Notes: a model not told the origin generated them from the sequence alone. A stretch of DNA of 64,000 nucleotides from Streptomyces sp. 1222.5 (GCF_900105245.1 NZ_FNSZ01000001.1:8554001-8618000); one strand, 5' to 3'. Positions 26,328 through 35,877 are shown, counted from the first letter of the stretch. Numbers and translations are program-made.

Positions 26328-27305
26328 ATGCCCCCACCGCACCGCGTTGTGATCGTCGCCTTCCCCGGGACCGAGCTACTGGATGTCACCGGCCCGGCCG
26401 AGGTGTTCTCCGTCGCCTCCCGGGTCGCTGAAGCCGACGGGGCCGCCTACCTCGTGCAGATCGCGACGGCCGACGGCGGCCCGGTGGTCACGTCCAGCGG
26501 CGTCCGGTTGATGGCTGATCTGACCCTCGACGACGTGGCCGGTCCGGTGGACACCCTGCTGGTGGCGGGGGCGATCGAGTTGGCCGACGACGGCGGTGTG
26601 GAGCCGGTGACAGACCGCGCGGTCACGCACTGGCTTCGCCACGGGGCTTTCCGGGCCCGGCGGATCGGATCGATCTGCGCGGGAGCGCACCTGCTGGCCG
26701 CCGCCGGGCTGCTGGAGGGCCGGCCGGCCACGACGCACTGGCTCACCGCGGCGAGACTGGCCGCCGAGCACCCCGGTGTGCGGGTCGACCCCGATCCGAT
26801 CTTCATCCGGGACGGGCAGGTGTGGACATGCGCCGGCGTCACCTCCGGAATGGACATGGCGCTGGCCATGGTCGCCGAGGACCACGGCCAGGACCTAGCG
26901 CTCGCGACCGCCCGAATGATGGTGATGTACGTCAAACGCTCCGGCGGCCAGAGCCAGTTCAGCGTGCCACTGTCCGTCCAGAACTCAGAGGACGACCGGA
27001 TCGACGAACTGCGGATGTGGATCGCCGAACACCTCACCGACGACCTCTCCCTCGAAGCGCTGGCGGCGCGCACGCATCTGAGCGTGCGCCACTTCAGCCG
27101 GCTGTTCCAGCAGCGGACCTCGACGACACCGGCCGCATACGTGGAAGCGGTCAGGTTGGAGGCCGCCCGCCGACTGCTGGAGGACAGCGACCGGAGCCTG
27201 CCGGAGGTCGCCGCCGCCAGCGGCCTCGGCTCCGTGGAGACGCTGCACCGCGTCTTCCGACGGCGGCTGGGCACCACCCCAGCCGAGTACCGCCGCCGCT
27301 TCTGA
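26328..27305 (+). CDS. GlxA-type AraC-family transcriptional regulator
   Basis: This 325-residue protein has a DJ-1/PfpI-like N-terminal domain (RVVIVAFPGTELLDVTGPAEVF, then GSICAGAHLLAAAGLLEGR carrying the nucleophile-elbow Cys) and a C-terminal AraC pair of helix-turn-helices (LSLEALAARTHLSVRHFSRLF; LPEVAAASGLGSVETLHRVF). That is the GlxA architecture, regulators related to amidase-like domains that usually act as sensors. It starts at ATG 26328. The MBL hydrolase gene follows 108 bases downstream and may be its target, which is inference from position. Confidence 0.9.
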   Translation: MPPPHRVVIVAFPGTELLDVTGPAEVFSVASRVAEADGAAYLVQIATADGGPVVTSSGVRLMADLTLDDVAGPVDTLLVAGAIELADDGGVEPVTDRAVTHWLRHGAFRARRIGSICAGAHLLAAAGLLEGRPATTHWLTAARLAAEHPGVRVDPDPIFIRDGQVWTCAGVTSGMDMALAMVAEDHGQDLALATARMMVMYVKRSGGQSQFSVPLSVQNSEDDRIDELRMWIAEHLTDDLSLEALAARTHLSVRHFSRLFQQRTSTTPAAYVEAVRLEAARRLLEDSDRSLPEVAAASGLGSVETLHRVFRRRLGTTPAEYRRRF

Positions 27306-27413
27306 TCCACCCCCACACCACCCACCTGCCGGCCGGGGCCTCGTCAGCGCACCGGCCGAGCTTCACCATGCCCGTACGGCAGGGCATCGACCAGCCCACT
27401 TCGGAGGAAAGCC

Positions 27414-28160
27414 ATGTCCCGCACGAAGGTCGTCCCCATCCCGGTCATGGGCCGCCACAACATCAACGCCTACCTGCTGCTCGGCCGCAGGCCCGTCATC
27501 GTCGACGCCGGCACCCCCGGCAGCGGTCGGAAGATCCTGGACCAGATCACCGCTCACGGCGTCGATCCCGCCGACGTCACGCTGATCGTCATCACCCACG
27601 GCCACATCGACCACTTCGGCTCCGCGGCCGAACTGCACCGGCTCACCGGCGCACCCGTCGCCGGACATGTCGCCGACCTCGGGCCGTACCGCTCCGGCCG
27701 GGCCCGCGAACCGTACCTGCCCACCGGCCCGATGGGCCGCCTCATGGCACGCAACCGGAAGCTCCACGTTCGGGCCGAGCCCGTCGACCCCGCCGTGCTC
27801 ATCCGCGGCGAGACGGATCTGGAGGACTTCGGGCTCGCAGCGCGCATCATGCCCACCCCCGGCCACACCGCCGGATCGGTCTCCGTCCTCACCGACGACG
27901 GAGACCTCGTCGCCGGTGACCTGATCGCAGGCTCCTTCATGGGCCTCATCCCCGGCAGGCCCGCCAACCCGCCCTTCCACGACGACCCCCGGCAGAACCT
28001 CGCCAGCCTCCACGAGATGCTCGCCCTCAACCCCATCAGCCTGCACGTCGGCCACGGCACCCCGCTCGACCCCGGCCGGGTCCGGCGGTGGGCCGAGAAA
28101 GAACTCGGCCGCCTCGCACGACTCGACGCCGCAGAACGCCTCCCTACCCGCGGCGAGTAA
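27414..28160 (+). CDS. Metallo-beta-lactamase-fold hydrolase
   Basis: The 248-residue protein has the metal-binding THGHIDH motif at 61-67, GHTAGS near 150 with a further His ligand, the bridging Asp in LVAGDLI and a C-terminal His in VGHGTP. These make a complete binuclear site of the glyoxalase-II-like MBL superfamily. The reaction is hydrolysis of an ester, thioester or lactone; substrate unknown. It starts at ATG 27414 with GGAGGA in front. The last residues overlap nothing; a hydrophilic C-terminus ends at 28160. Confidence 0.88.
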   Translation: MSRTKVVPIPVMGRHNINAYLLLGRRPVIVDAGTPGSGRKILDQITAHGVDPADVTLIVITHGHIDHFGSAAELHRLTGAPVAGHVADLGPYRSGRAREPYLPTGPMGRLMARNRKLHVRAEPVDPAVLIRGETDLEDFGLAARIMPTPGHTAGSVSVLTDDGDLVAGDLIAGSFMGLIPGRPANPPFHDDPRQNLASLHEMLALNPISLHVGHGTPLDPGRVRRWAEKELGRLARLDAAERLPTRGE

Positions 28161-28329
28161 CGCCCCCATGGCGTCCCCGCACTCGAACGGGCCCCCGGCG
28201 GCCGACAGCCGCGCGAGCCGCCTGTGGCGCGCCCACACAGAGAGGGGAGAGGCGGAGGTCGTGCCGGTCGTCAGCCTCGGGCGTGAGGGTCCATGTCCGG
28301 GCTCCGTCGCCCTGGCATCAGTCGATGTG

Positions 28330-28357
28330 ATGCACACCACATATTTGTGGTGTGCAT
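28330..28357. repeat. Perfect 12-bp inverted repeat upstream of the LAXTG gene
   Basis: ATGCACACCACA at 28330-28341 is repeated as its exact reverse complement, TGTGGTGTGCAT, at 28346-28357 with a 4-base AT spacer. It lies 75 bases before the LAXTG gene start and about 170 bases after the MBL stop. The AT-rich centre and symmetry suggest an operator for a dimeric regulator; a hairpin terminator for the MBL gene is the other option, but no T-run follows. Confidence 0.65.
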
Positions 28358-28431
28358 TTCAGACAACCATCTCCGGCCATGGCTGGTCGTCAATGCGTAC
28401 TCTTTCAGCCACTCACGTTCATGAGGTTCGC

Positions 28432-29493
28432 ATGAAGCTTCGCCGGTCTCTGGCTCTCGCCGCCGCGACAGCCGCTCTGGCTCCGGCTGTCCTGTTGACG
28501 GCCTCGGCCGCCTATGCCGCGGACGACGACACCGCTTCCCCGGCCGTCAGTGAGACGGCTCCCACGGAAGAGCAGTCCACGCCCGCCGCCGAGGACACCA
28601 CCCCGGCTGCCGAGGACACCACTGCGGCCGGCGAGGAGACGACTCCCGCCTCCGAGGACACCCCGCCGACGGCCGACGAGAACCTTCCCGCTGCCGCGCA
28701 GTCCTCGTCCAGCGCACCCGCATCCGCATCCGCGTCCGCTTCCGTGTCCGCCACTCCCTCGGCGTCCGCGTCGGGTGGCCCGTTCGAGTGCAACGAGGGC
28801 GAGGACAAGGTCCAGATCGACAAGGATCTGCACACCGGTCTCTCCGGCCTGCCGTCGAAGATCGTCGCGGGCAGCGGCTTCCACGCATTCCAGCTGAACG
28901 TGAACAACACCGGTGGTCGGGCCTACCAGCGCGTCGACCTGGGCGTGTTCGCCGCCCAGATGAACGAGAAGGACTACTTCATCGACACCAGCCACCTCAC
29001 GCTGCAGTACAAGGACCCGTCCTCGGGCCACTGGGTCGGCATCTCCCTGGACGAGAACGACGAGGGCGCCGGCTACCTCGGCTACACCGACGTGAAGGCT
29101 CACGAGTCCTTCTCCATCGACATGCGCCTGGCCGTCGACGTCAAAGCGCCGGCCGGCCTGGGCTACGCCATCAGCATCGGTATGTACGCCGATGACGAGG
29201 GCAACTGCGTCTTCTCCGGTGACGACAGCTTCTACGAGTTCGACATCCTCAAGGCCGGCGCGACGCCCGGTGACCCCGGTGACGCCAAGCCGCAGGGCGG
29301 CAAGAAGCCACTGCCCAAGCACCAGCCTTCCGGCAACACCAAGATCGAGCCCCAGGGACACCTCGCCCAGACCGGCTCCAGCTCTGTACTGCCCGTGATC
29401 GCTCTGGCCGGAGGCGCCGCCGTCGTCCTCGGAGGGGGTGCGGTGTTCGCGGTGCGCCGACGCAAGTCCGCAGACCAGGGCGCCGTAGCCTGA
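28432..29493 (+). CDS. LAXTG cell-wall-anchored surface protein
   Basis: The 353-residue protein starts at ATG 28432 with a signal peptide (MKLRRSLALAAATAALAPAV...AYA). A low-complexity stalk follows, rich in Glu, Thr, Ala and Pro with repeated AEDTTPAAEDTT-like units and then a Ser/Ala run. A folded domain of about 170 residues comes next (from GPFECNEGEDKVQ), with two Cys. The C-terminus has LAQTG at 311-315, a hydrophobic segment and RRRK, the signal for class E sortases that anchor LAXTG proteins in Streptomyces. I do not recognise the central domain. No sortase gene is nearby. Confidence 0.85.
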   Translation: MKLRRSLALAAATAALAPAVLLTASAAYAADDDTASPAVSETAPTEEQSTPAAEDTTPAAEDTTAAGEETTPASEDTPPTADENLPAAAQSSSSAPASASASASVSATPSASASGGPFECNEGEDKVQIDKDLHTGLSGLPSKIVAGSGFHAFQLNVNNTGGRAYQRVDLGVFAAQMNEKDYFIDTSHLTLQYKDPSSGHWVGISLDENDEGAGYLGYTDVKAHESFSIDMRLAVDVKAPAGLGYAISIGMYADDEGNCVFSGDDSFYEFDILKAGATPGDPGDAKPQGGKKPLPKHQPSGNTKIEPQGHLAQTGSSSVLPVIALAGGAAVVLGGGAVFAVRRRKSADQGAVA

Positions 29494-30564
29494 CATGGAG
29501 TGGCTCACCGGCTGAACGCGTAGGCTGTGTTCGCCGCCAACAGGCCGCGCGGACTCGGCGCTGTGCTGTGTCTGCGTGGAGGCTTGTTACTCACCGTTGG
29601 GTGAACACCTCCGCGGTGGTGGGATGGCGGGTCCTGGCGGCTGGTTGCCCCAGGCCCGTGATCCCGCGGCGGTCGAGCCTGATGGATCGTCAACTGCGCG
29701 CACTGGCCGCATAGATGGTCGTCGCAAGTGTGTGTCATGGAGATCGCCGGGCGTTTCACGTCCACGTCCACACCGGCATCGGCTGGGGCCCGCACTGGTG
29801 TGTTCCAGAATCGGCGTGTGGCGCCGGCCGGTGAGCCGCCTTCCACTGGGCCTTGGCGCGCACTCGCGCCGACGTCCGGCTTCCCGCGCTGCATGGGGTG
29901 AACGGCTTCCGCCCGGACGAGTGTCGCCTATCGACGCGCTGGTCAGGAGTGCCTGCTGGTTGCGGGGTGCTGAACCCATCAGTCGGTGGGACGCCGCCGA
30001 GCCGGCCGCGGTGGGGGAGGGGCTGGCAGGGCGATGGTGGCGAGACGCGGGTGACCGCTCAGGACAGCTGCCCGCTCTCGAACGCCTGCCGGAAGGCCAG
30101 GTCCAGTCCTAAGTGCTCACCGATGGTCTGGAGCGTCTTGCGCTGGACCTCGAACGGCGACAGTGCCTGGTCGTCGCAGAGCAGGTCATTGGGAGCCGCA
30201 AGGGCCCCTCGCCTCTCTACTGGCGCTGGGCCGGCTCGAGACACCATCTGGCCGACGGGCACGTGGAGTTGACCGAGGTCAAGCGACTCGACTTCGGCCC
30301 TGTAGCCACAGGCAGGTGATTTCGTCCGGTCGACCCTGTGTGCCTGAGCGGCACAGTTGACCGTGGCGCGTTGCGTTTCGCCGTGATGTTCCCCAACGCG
30401 CTCTGCTTCGCCCCCAAGGGGCGGCCACCCCGCGCACTCACCGTGGTCAGAGCCTCAGCGCCATACGCCCAGGTGGTTTGACCGGTGCACCCCCCGATCG
30501 ACCTCATGCCCGCCGTATCTTCGGAGCGTAGTCGGATGACTACTTTGAGTGAGAGGAGACAGGG
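29494..30564. other. 1-kb region without a convincing gene
   Basis: Open frames here lack ribosome sites and recognisable motifs. A short minus-strand frame (30262-30059, ending GEHLGLDLAFRQAFESGQ) has protein-like character and may be a gene fragment. A 6-bp perfect inverted repeat, GTAGTC/GACTAC, lies at 30528-30543 just before the next gene and could be an operator. Confidence 0.35.
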
Positions 30565-31044
30565 ATGCGTCCGATGTCCATTGGTCGACCGGTGGCCCTC
30601 GCCTCGACCGCCCTGCTGCTGGCCAGTGTGGTGAGTGCCGGATCGGCTCAGGCCCAGTCCGCTGCTCAGGCACAGTATCCCGGGGGGCTCGTCACCTACT
30701 CGATCGAGTTCTCCAATCCCCAGGAGAAGGACGACAACGATCTTCCCGAGCCTTACGGCAAGGTCTACGTGACCGATGACGGCCTCCGGCAGACCACCCT
30801 GTGGGAGCACCCGGACCTGGACATCAACACCCCCACCGTCCCGCGCTACCCCGAGGCCGGCTTCACGCACCGCTACGCCGATCACCTCATCACCGAGGTA
30901 TGCGCCTTCGTGGGCGAGGACGACACCGGCATCAACGCCGACGACGTCCTGGCCCAGGGCTGCGAGCCCTTCCACGGCCCCGGCGCGTACAACATCCCCG
31001 GTCCGGACGGTGACGTGACCATCACCATCTACCACATCGGCTGA
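30565..31044 (+). CDS. Small secreted hypothetical protein
   Basis: ATG 30565 follows GAGAGGAGA. The 159-residue product has a clear signal peptide (RPVALASTALLLASVVSAGSAQAQ) and a mature acidic part with VTYSIEFSNPQEKDDND, two cysteines (VCAFVGE... QGCEPF) and a C-terminal VTITIYHIG. The function is not recognised. It is followed within 15 bases by a strong hairpin, so it is probably a single-gene unit. Confidence 0.7.
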   Translation: MRPMSIGRPVALASTALLLASVVSAGSAQAQSAAQAQYPGGLVTYSIEFSNPQEKDDNDLPEPYGKVYVTDDGLRQTTLWEHPDLDINTPTVPRYPEAGFTHRYADHLITEVCAFVGEDDTGINADDVLAQGCEPFHGPGAYNIPGPDGDVTITIYHIG

Positions 31045-31056
31045 CCCCCTCGCCGT

Positions 31057-31091
31057 ATGGTGCCCTGCCGCCTCGTGGGGCAGGGCACCAT
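31057..31091 (+). terminator. Strong hairpin terminator
   Basis: ATGGTGCCCTGCC (31057-31069) pairs perfectly with GGCAGGGCACCAT (31079-31091) across a 9-base loop. It lies just after the secreted-protein stop and has no U-tract, as is common for high-GC actinomycete terminators. Confidence 0.8.
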
Positions 31092-31255
31092 GCAGTGGCA
31101 GCCTGCAACACGTGGTGCGCAGTGGACAGCGGGGGCGGCAATCGTGCCCATGGCCGGCGGGGCCGCTTGCCATGGGCATCCCTCCGGTATGAGGCCGGCC
31201 GGCCTCGCAGGGCGTTCTCAGAGAGCGTCGGCCTTTTTGCAGATGCCGCAGGCGT

Positions 31256-31840
31256 TCACGCGGCCCTGTGAGCGGTAAGGAGGGCATCAGTTCGGGGCTG
31301 GTACTCGGTGATCGCGGCCTCGATGTCATCGGGCTGCGCGGCGAGATCCTGGCCGAGTTCGGCGCCGTCGGGGACTTCGGCGATGGTGCGCGGGCTGACG
31401 TCCAGGCGCTGGGCGGGTGCGGGGCGGGCCATTCGGCGCGTGCCAAGTCGGCCGGCACGGGAGGCTTCGGTGACCTCGGTCAGGCCGGGTGCGCCGGTAC
31501 GCGGCGGGTGGGGAGGAGGATGCCGAGGACGGCGTCGACGGTGGTGTGGGCGATGCCCCGGGCCGTCTGGCCTTGTGGCGGGGTGCGGAGCAGGCGGCTG
31601 ACCGGGGTTACGGACAAGCCGGCTCGGTCGGCGATGTCCTTCCCGGACATGACCTGTTCGCGCAGACGGACGGCCCACCGGGCGGCGGGATAGGGCGGAA
31701 GGCGTGCGGTAGGACCGCGCAGACGGTCCAGGTTGCGCTGGCGGCGGCCCCGGACGGCTGCCATGCGGCACTCGGCGCGGGTGCAGCTGTGGTCGGCGAA
31801 TCGATGTCTGGGCGTGACGGAGGGCCAACTGCCGCAGCTG
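31256..31840 (-). pseudogene. Frameshifted HTH DNA-binding protein
   Basis: One frame from about 31840 encodes HSCTRAECRMAAVRGRRQRN, then AVRLREQVMSGKDIADRAGLS and TTVDAVLGILLPTRR, a helix-turn-helix protein of the kind seen on actinomycete accessory elements. At about 31500 the sensible reading jumps by one frame and continues GAPGLTEVTEASRAGRLGTR to a stop at 31256. The 5' end is unclear. The function would have been DNA binding, but the frameshift makes it a probable pseudogene. Confidence 0.55.
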
Positions 31841-32091
31841 ACGCTGCCGCGCCGTCGGCACGGCGATGGAAGCGGGCTGCTCTGCGATGAGTGGCAGGGC
31901 GATTCCTGCTGCGAGTTCGACTGGCCCACGCTACGCGCCCCCATGGACACAGCAATCCTGCTGCTCACCGCGATTGGTGTGCATGGCGCGCGGCGCCCGC
32001 GCATATGCCCCGTTCCCCGCGGAAGTAACTCGCATCTTGTGGGCTTGTCAGTCAGAGGTAGGGGCATCTGGTGGCCAGGAGGTTGATAACG

Positions 32092-32262
32092 ATGGTTCCC
32101 CTGCTTCTGGTTCTTCTGCTGGCTCTGATCCTGTTCGGTGCGGGTTTCGCATTGAAGGCGCTGTGGTGGATCGCGGTGATCGTGCTCGTCGTGTGGCTGC
32201 TGGGCTTCGTCGTCCGTTCCGCGGACAGTGGCGGCCGTAAGGGCCGCTGGTACCGCTGGTAG
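32092..32262 (+). CDS. Small hydrophobic membrane protein, 56 aa
   Basis: ATG 32092 stands nine bases after AGGAGG; a start at GTG 32071 would add seven residues but lacks a site. The peptide has two closely spaced hydrophobic segments (PLLLVLLLALILFGAGFALK, WWIAVIVLVVWLLGFVVRS) and a basic, aromatic tail ending GRWYRW. It matches a very small membrane protein widespread in streptomycetes whose function is not established. It is followed at 50 bases by a perfect terminator hairpin and so is monocistronic. Confidence 0.75.
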   Translation: MVPLLLVLLLALILFGAGFALKALWWIAVIVLVVWLLGFVVRSADSGGRKGRWYRW

Positions 32263-32311
32263 GCGACGGACACATCCGGCGCGAGGAACGCGTCACGCGC
32301 GAGCAGTGATT

Positions 32312-32339
32312 GGGGCCCGGCCGGACACGGCCGGGCCCC
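32312..32339 (+). terminator. Perfect 12-bp hairpin terminator
   Basis: GGGGCCCGGCCG (32312-32323) and CGGCCGGGCCCC (32328-32339) form a perfect stem with loop GACA, 49 bases after the small membrane protein gene. Confidence 0.8.
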
Positions 32340-32400
32340 CGCTCGCGTAACAGGACTCTCTGGGGTATGTGTGTGATGCACCGGCCGCCTCACCCGTGGC

Positions 32401-32517
32401 GGCCGCATCCGCAGAGACGATGAACGGCTCATCCAGCACTCCGAGACACTGATCACCTGGGCCGCGATCACCCGCATGACCCGCCGCCTCACTACCACCG
32501 CCCCTGGCAGGTCCTGA
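32401..32517 (+). mobile_element. Transposase C-terminal scrap
   Basis: The frame reads GRIRRDDERLIQHSETLITW and AAITRMTRRLT before a TGA at 32515. It resembles the last ~35 residues of IS5-group transposases (pattern: Tyr/Asp-Glu-Arg...SETLI...RLMxRRL). Nothing else of the element is recognisable on either side. Confidence 0.45.
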
Positions 32518-32672
32518 ACAGGAAAAACATCTCCGGCGCCACCTGAGCCAGAGCGACAATCTCTCGAGGCCTCATCGGGCCCTGGTCCCGCAGGCGCCAC
32601 GTCGCGGCGCCGCCTGGACCTGGCCGGCGGCGCCGGCGGCCATCCGGTACCAGCGCTGGCCACGCCGCCGGC

Positions 32673-33161
32673 CTACGCGAGGTCCTTCCGCATCAATGTG
32701 CACATGGTCTCGTAGCGGCGCAATGTTCCACCGGGGGCCTGCTCGTGCCATGAGTCCGGCTGACGGTCGTACGCGACATATCCCAGTCGTTCGTACAGGG
32801 CACGTGCCCGGGGGTTGCTCTCCTCTACGGCCAGCTCGGCATGCCGCAGACCTCGCTTCCTGATCCTTAGTTCTGCGGCTTCGACAAGGAAGGTGCCGAT
32901 TCCGCACGATTGCAGCGCGGGGTGGACTGCCAGCTGCCACAACGTGCCGACACCCTCCTTGACTTGGTAGTCGACGCCGCCCTTCGCCAGAGGGATGTCG
33001 GTTGCAGCGCAGACCGCGAGGTAGTCGACCTCACCGATCAGGGCGCGTTCCAACTGCTCGGCGACGTTGGCCAGGTGGTGGTACGAACCTGCCCACCCGC
33101 ACGAGGCCAGGTCCGCATGCACGAAGTCACGGGCTGACAGCTTCAACACAACGTTGATCAC
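32673..33161 (-). CDS. GNAT-family N-acetyltransferase
   Basis: The 162-residue protein begins at GTG 33161 behind GGAGGTG; the longer frame upstream looks non-coding. It carries the GNAT acetyl-CoA core: TLWQLAVHPALQSCGIGTFL (motif A, Q/R-x-x-G-x-G/A with Cys-Gly-Ile-Gly), then the helix HAELAVEESNPRARALYERL and GYVAYDR, the motif B signature. Acetyl transfer to a small molecule or protein N-terminus is the family role; the acceptor is unknown. It is alone between pseudogenes. Confidence 0.8.
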   Translation of the reverse strand: MINVVLKLSARDFVHADLASCGWAGSYHHLANVAEQLERALIGEVDYLAVCAATDIPLAKGGVDYQVKEGVGTLWQLAVHPALQSCGIGTFLVEAAELRIRKRGLRHAELAVEESNPRARALYERLGYVAYDRQPDSWHEQAPGGTLRRYETMCTLMRKDLA

Positions 33162-33325
33162 CTTCGGCACCTCCGGCGAGCCAGCATGCACGCCGATCGC
33201 ATGAGTGACAAAACTGTTTCTCCAGCCCGCGCTCCGGGCCGCCGAGGCCGCCGCCCTCAGCTCGGATCGGCCGGTACGAGACGATGGTGCGAACCACAAG
33301 GATGTTTCGCGTGAGGAGAGTTGGC

Positions 33326-33624
33326 ATGGCGGGCGAGTTGTGGGTGTCGGCCCTCTCGCTCGGGGGTGTGGTGCTCGGCGGTGTGCTGCCGACGAGGACG
33401 GCTGGATGACTAGGACACAGGCCGTCATGACCAAGCTCCGGACGGCAGATCGTGGTGCCGCCCTCCTCTGTGACGCGGCCCTCGAGGCCCCTGCCCGCGC
33501 CTACGGACGTGCTCTCGACCAAGCGGTCTGGCGAGGGATCGGTGACCTGGCAGTCAACGAGCACCTGGAAGAGCACAAGAACGCCTTCATGATCGCCGCC
33601 CGGGCGAGCCTCGCCCGCACGTGA
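33326..33624 (+). pseudogene. Internally deleted hypothetical gene
   Basis: ATG 33326 (after GAGGAGA) starts MAGELWVSALSLGGVVLGGVL, an N-terminal membrane segment that stops at 33409. One frame over, from about 33430, comes KLRTADRGAALLCDAA, then RAYGRALDQAVWR and EHLEEHKNAFMIAARASL to a stop at 33624. Both ends look like one actinomycete hypothetical family of about 150-160 residues, with the middle ~50 residues deleted and the frame lost. The function is unknown. Confidence 0.55.
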
Positions 33625-33745
33625 CGTGCACCGTGTGGCGGCCTTCCGGCGGGCCGGGATCGAGACCGTGCGGGCTCACTGGCCCGGCACCGAGGACGGG
33701 TTCACCGCCCTCGCCCGTCTGGCCGGACTCCAGCGGGCCGCCGGG

Positions 33746-35155
33746 TCACGGCACTGGTGCAGCCGCCTGTGCCGATTTGGACGATCCGATTCCCGCGCCC
33801 CCTGACCGCCCGCCGGTCACCGGGCGCAGGCGTACGGCGGCGTCCAGGCCGGTGCCGGGGGCCGGGTGCAGGGTGATGTCGCCGCCGGAGGCGTGGACGA
33901 GGTGGCGGACGATGGGCAGGCCGAGGCCGGTTCCGTCGTGATGGGAGTCGGAGGAGCGCCAGAAGCGGTCGAAGGCGCGGGCGCGGTCTGCTTCGGGCAT
34001 GCCCGGGCCTTGGTCGATGACGTGGAGTTCGGTGCCCGGGGCGCGGTGGAGGGCGATGGTGGTGCGGGGTGGGGAGACGCGTAGGGCATTGGCGACCAGG
34101 TTGTCGATGATCTGCTCCAGGGCGCCCGGGATCGCCCATACCCTGCCGGCCGTGCGGCCGGTGATGGCGAGAGCGACGTACTGCTCGGCGGCGAGCGGCT
34201 CCCACATGGCGGCCCGGTCGGCGATGACGGTGTCGAGGTCGACCGGTTCGGGCGTGGTGGCGCTGTTCTCCAGGCGGGCCAGGGCGAGCAGTCCCTGCAC
34301 CATCCGGCTGAGGCGTTCCACCTCGCCGACGGCTTCTTCCAGGCTGCCGTGGGCGCGGGGGTCGAGGTGGGGCTCGAAATTCTCCAAGCGCAGACGGAGG
34401 GCGGTGAGCGGTGTCTTCAGCTGGTGGGAGGCTTCGGAGGCGAACGCCTGCTGAGCGTTGAGGAGTTGTTGCAGGCGGGTGGCCGTGTGGGTGAAGGAGA
34501 CGGCGAGGCTGCGCAGTTCGGGCGGGCCGGTGGCGGTGTCCGGCGGGTTGGTGAGCCGGCCGTCGGCCAGCTGGGCGGTGGCGGCTTCCAGGGTGCGCAG
34601 GGGCCGGGTGATCCAGCGGGCGAGGGTGAAGGCGGCCAGCGCAACTGCGGCCAGGATGCAGGCGCCGGCCAGGGCGAGGGCGCCCCAGATGCGGTGGACG
34701 CGGGTGTGGACCTCGGCCATCGGGTGGGTCAGGCGCAGGGCACCGCGGACGGTGGTGCCGGAGGAGCCGGGCATCGTGGCCGACAGCACCTCGTCCCCGG
34801 TGACGACCGTCGGCTCGTTGCGCAGGGCGCGGGCGATGTCCGGCTGGGTGCTGATGCCGATGCCCGTCCGGCCCGAGGGGTCGGAGTCGGCCAGGACGAT
34901 GCCCTGCCGGTCGGTGACGACGACGCGGCCGCCCGTGCGGGTGGCGTAGTCGCCCACGACGTCGGGCAGGGCGTCGAGGTTGCCCTCTTCGATGTTCTCC
35001 TCGGTGACCTCGGCGAGCATCGAGGCGTCGCGTTCGACGCTCTGGGAGGCGCGGGAGACTTCGGCGCGGGCGTAGATCCAGCCGAGGGGGATCTCCAGTC
35101 CGGCCAGGACGAGGATCGCCAGGCCGAGGTAGCTGAGCAGCAGGCGTCGGGTCAT
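33746..35155 (-). CDS. Sensor histidine kinase
   Basis: The 469-residue protein has TM1 (LLLSYLGLAILVLAGLEIPL), an extracytoplasmic sensor of about 125 residues, TM2 at about 157-180, a HAMP region, and a HisKA domain with phospho-acceptor His244 (FASEASHQLKTPL). The C-terminal ATPase part has the N box (QIIDNLVANAL), G1 (DQGPGMPEADRARAFDRFWR) and G2 (DGTGLGLPIVRHLV). It is a standard membrane kinase paired with the response regulator, whose stop overlaps this ATG by four bases. A PepSY lipoprotein gene upstream in the same direction may be part of its sensing system. The signal is unknown. Confidence 0.92.
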   Translation of the reverse strand: MTRRLLLSYLGLAILVLAGLEIPLGWIYARAEVSRASQSVERDASMLAEVTEENIEEGNLDALPDVVGDYATRTGGRVVVTDRQGIVLADSDPSGRTGIGISTQPDIARALRNEPTVVTGDEVLSATMPGSSGTTVRGALRLTHPMAEVHTRVHRIWGALALAGACILAAVALAAFTLARWITRPLRTLEAATAQLADGRLTNPPDTATGPPELRSLAVSFTHTATRLQQLLNAQQAFASEASHQLKTPLTALRLRLENFEPHLDPRAHGSLEEAVGEVERLSRMVQGLLALARLENSATTPEPVDLDTVIADRAAMWEPLAAEQYVALAITGRTAGRVWAIPGALEQIIDNLVANALRVSPPRTTIALHRAPGTELHVIDQGPGMPEADRARAFDRFWRSSDSHHDGTGLGLPIVRHLVHASGGDITLHPAPGTGLDAAVRLRPVTGGRSGGAGIGSSKSAQAAAPVP

Positions 35156-35877
35156 TCTGCCGTCTCGCCTTGCGCGTTGTCGCCGGGGACGGTGAGGCGG
35201 AAGCCGACACCGCGAGCCGTGGTGATCCATACCGGGTCGCCGAGTTTGCGGCGCAGGGCGGCGACATGGGCGTCGAGGGTTTTGGTGGGGCCGAAGAAGT
35301 GGGGGTCCCAGACCGTGTCCATGATCTGCTGCCGCGAGTGGACCGTGCCGGGGTCCTCGGCGAGGAAGGCGAGGAGGTCGAATTCGCGGGGGGTGAGAGG
35401 TATCTCCCGGCCGCCGAGGCGAACTTGCCGGGTGCGGCGGTTGATGTCCAGGGCGCCGAGCGGTTGTGGTCCGGGAGTCTCGGGGGCCGCCGGATGGGCC
35501 GGTGCGGGGTAGGTCAGCGCGCCGCTGGTGCGCCGGGTGACCGCGCGGATGCGGGCCACGAGCTCCCGTACGCCGAAGGGCTTGGCGAGGTAGTCGTCGG
35601 CGCCGAGTTCCAGGCCGACGATGCGGTCGGCTTCCTCTCCCCTCGCGGTGATCATGATGATGGGTACGGCGGAGCGGGCGCGCAGGCTGCGGCAGACGTC
35701 CAGGCCGTCCATGTCGGGCAGGCCGAGGTCGAGCAGGACCAGGTCCGGGGCGCCCTCGGTGCCGGCCAGTCCGGCGGCACCGGTGCGGGCGTGGTTCACG
35801 GTGAATCCGTAGCGCCCGAGCCCTTCGGTGAGGGGGCCGGCGATTCGGTCGTCGTCTTCGATGAGCAGGAGCCGCAT
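35152..35877 (-). CDS. OmpR-family response regulator
   Basis: The 241-residue protein has a receiver domain (LLLIEDDD, phospho-acceptor Asp50 in LVLLDLGLPDMDG, Lys in DDYLAKPFG) and a winged-helix DNA-binding domain (EIPLTPREFDLLAFLAEDPG, KTLDAHVAALRRKLGDP, RGVGFRL). ATG 35877 is chosen because the receiver begins right there (MRLLLIEDDD); the frame upstream is not conserved. The ATGA overlap with the kinase gene gives translational coupling. Confidence 0.93.
   Translation of the reverse strand: MRLLLIEDDDRIAGPLTEGLGRYGFTVNHARTGAAGLAGTEGAPDLVLLDLGLPDMDGLDVCRSLRARSAVPIIMITARGEEADRIVGLELGADDYLAKPFGVRELVARIRAVTRRTSGALTYPAPAHPAAPETPGPQPLGALDINRRTRQVRLGGREIPLTPREFDLLAFLAEDPGTVHSRQQIMDTVWDPHFFGPTKTLDAHVAALRRKLGDPVWITTARGVGFRLTVPGDNAQGETAE

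Noticed and set aside
29505..29894. Minus-strand frame with CDDHLCGQC
   Set aside because: The Cys/His cluster looked like a zinc motif, but the rest is low complexity and there is no ribosome site.
30059..30262. 67-codon minus-strand frame ending GLDLAFRQAFESGQ
   Set aside because: Somewhat protein-like but with no start signal, partner or family; noted only within the gap entry.
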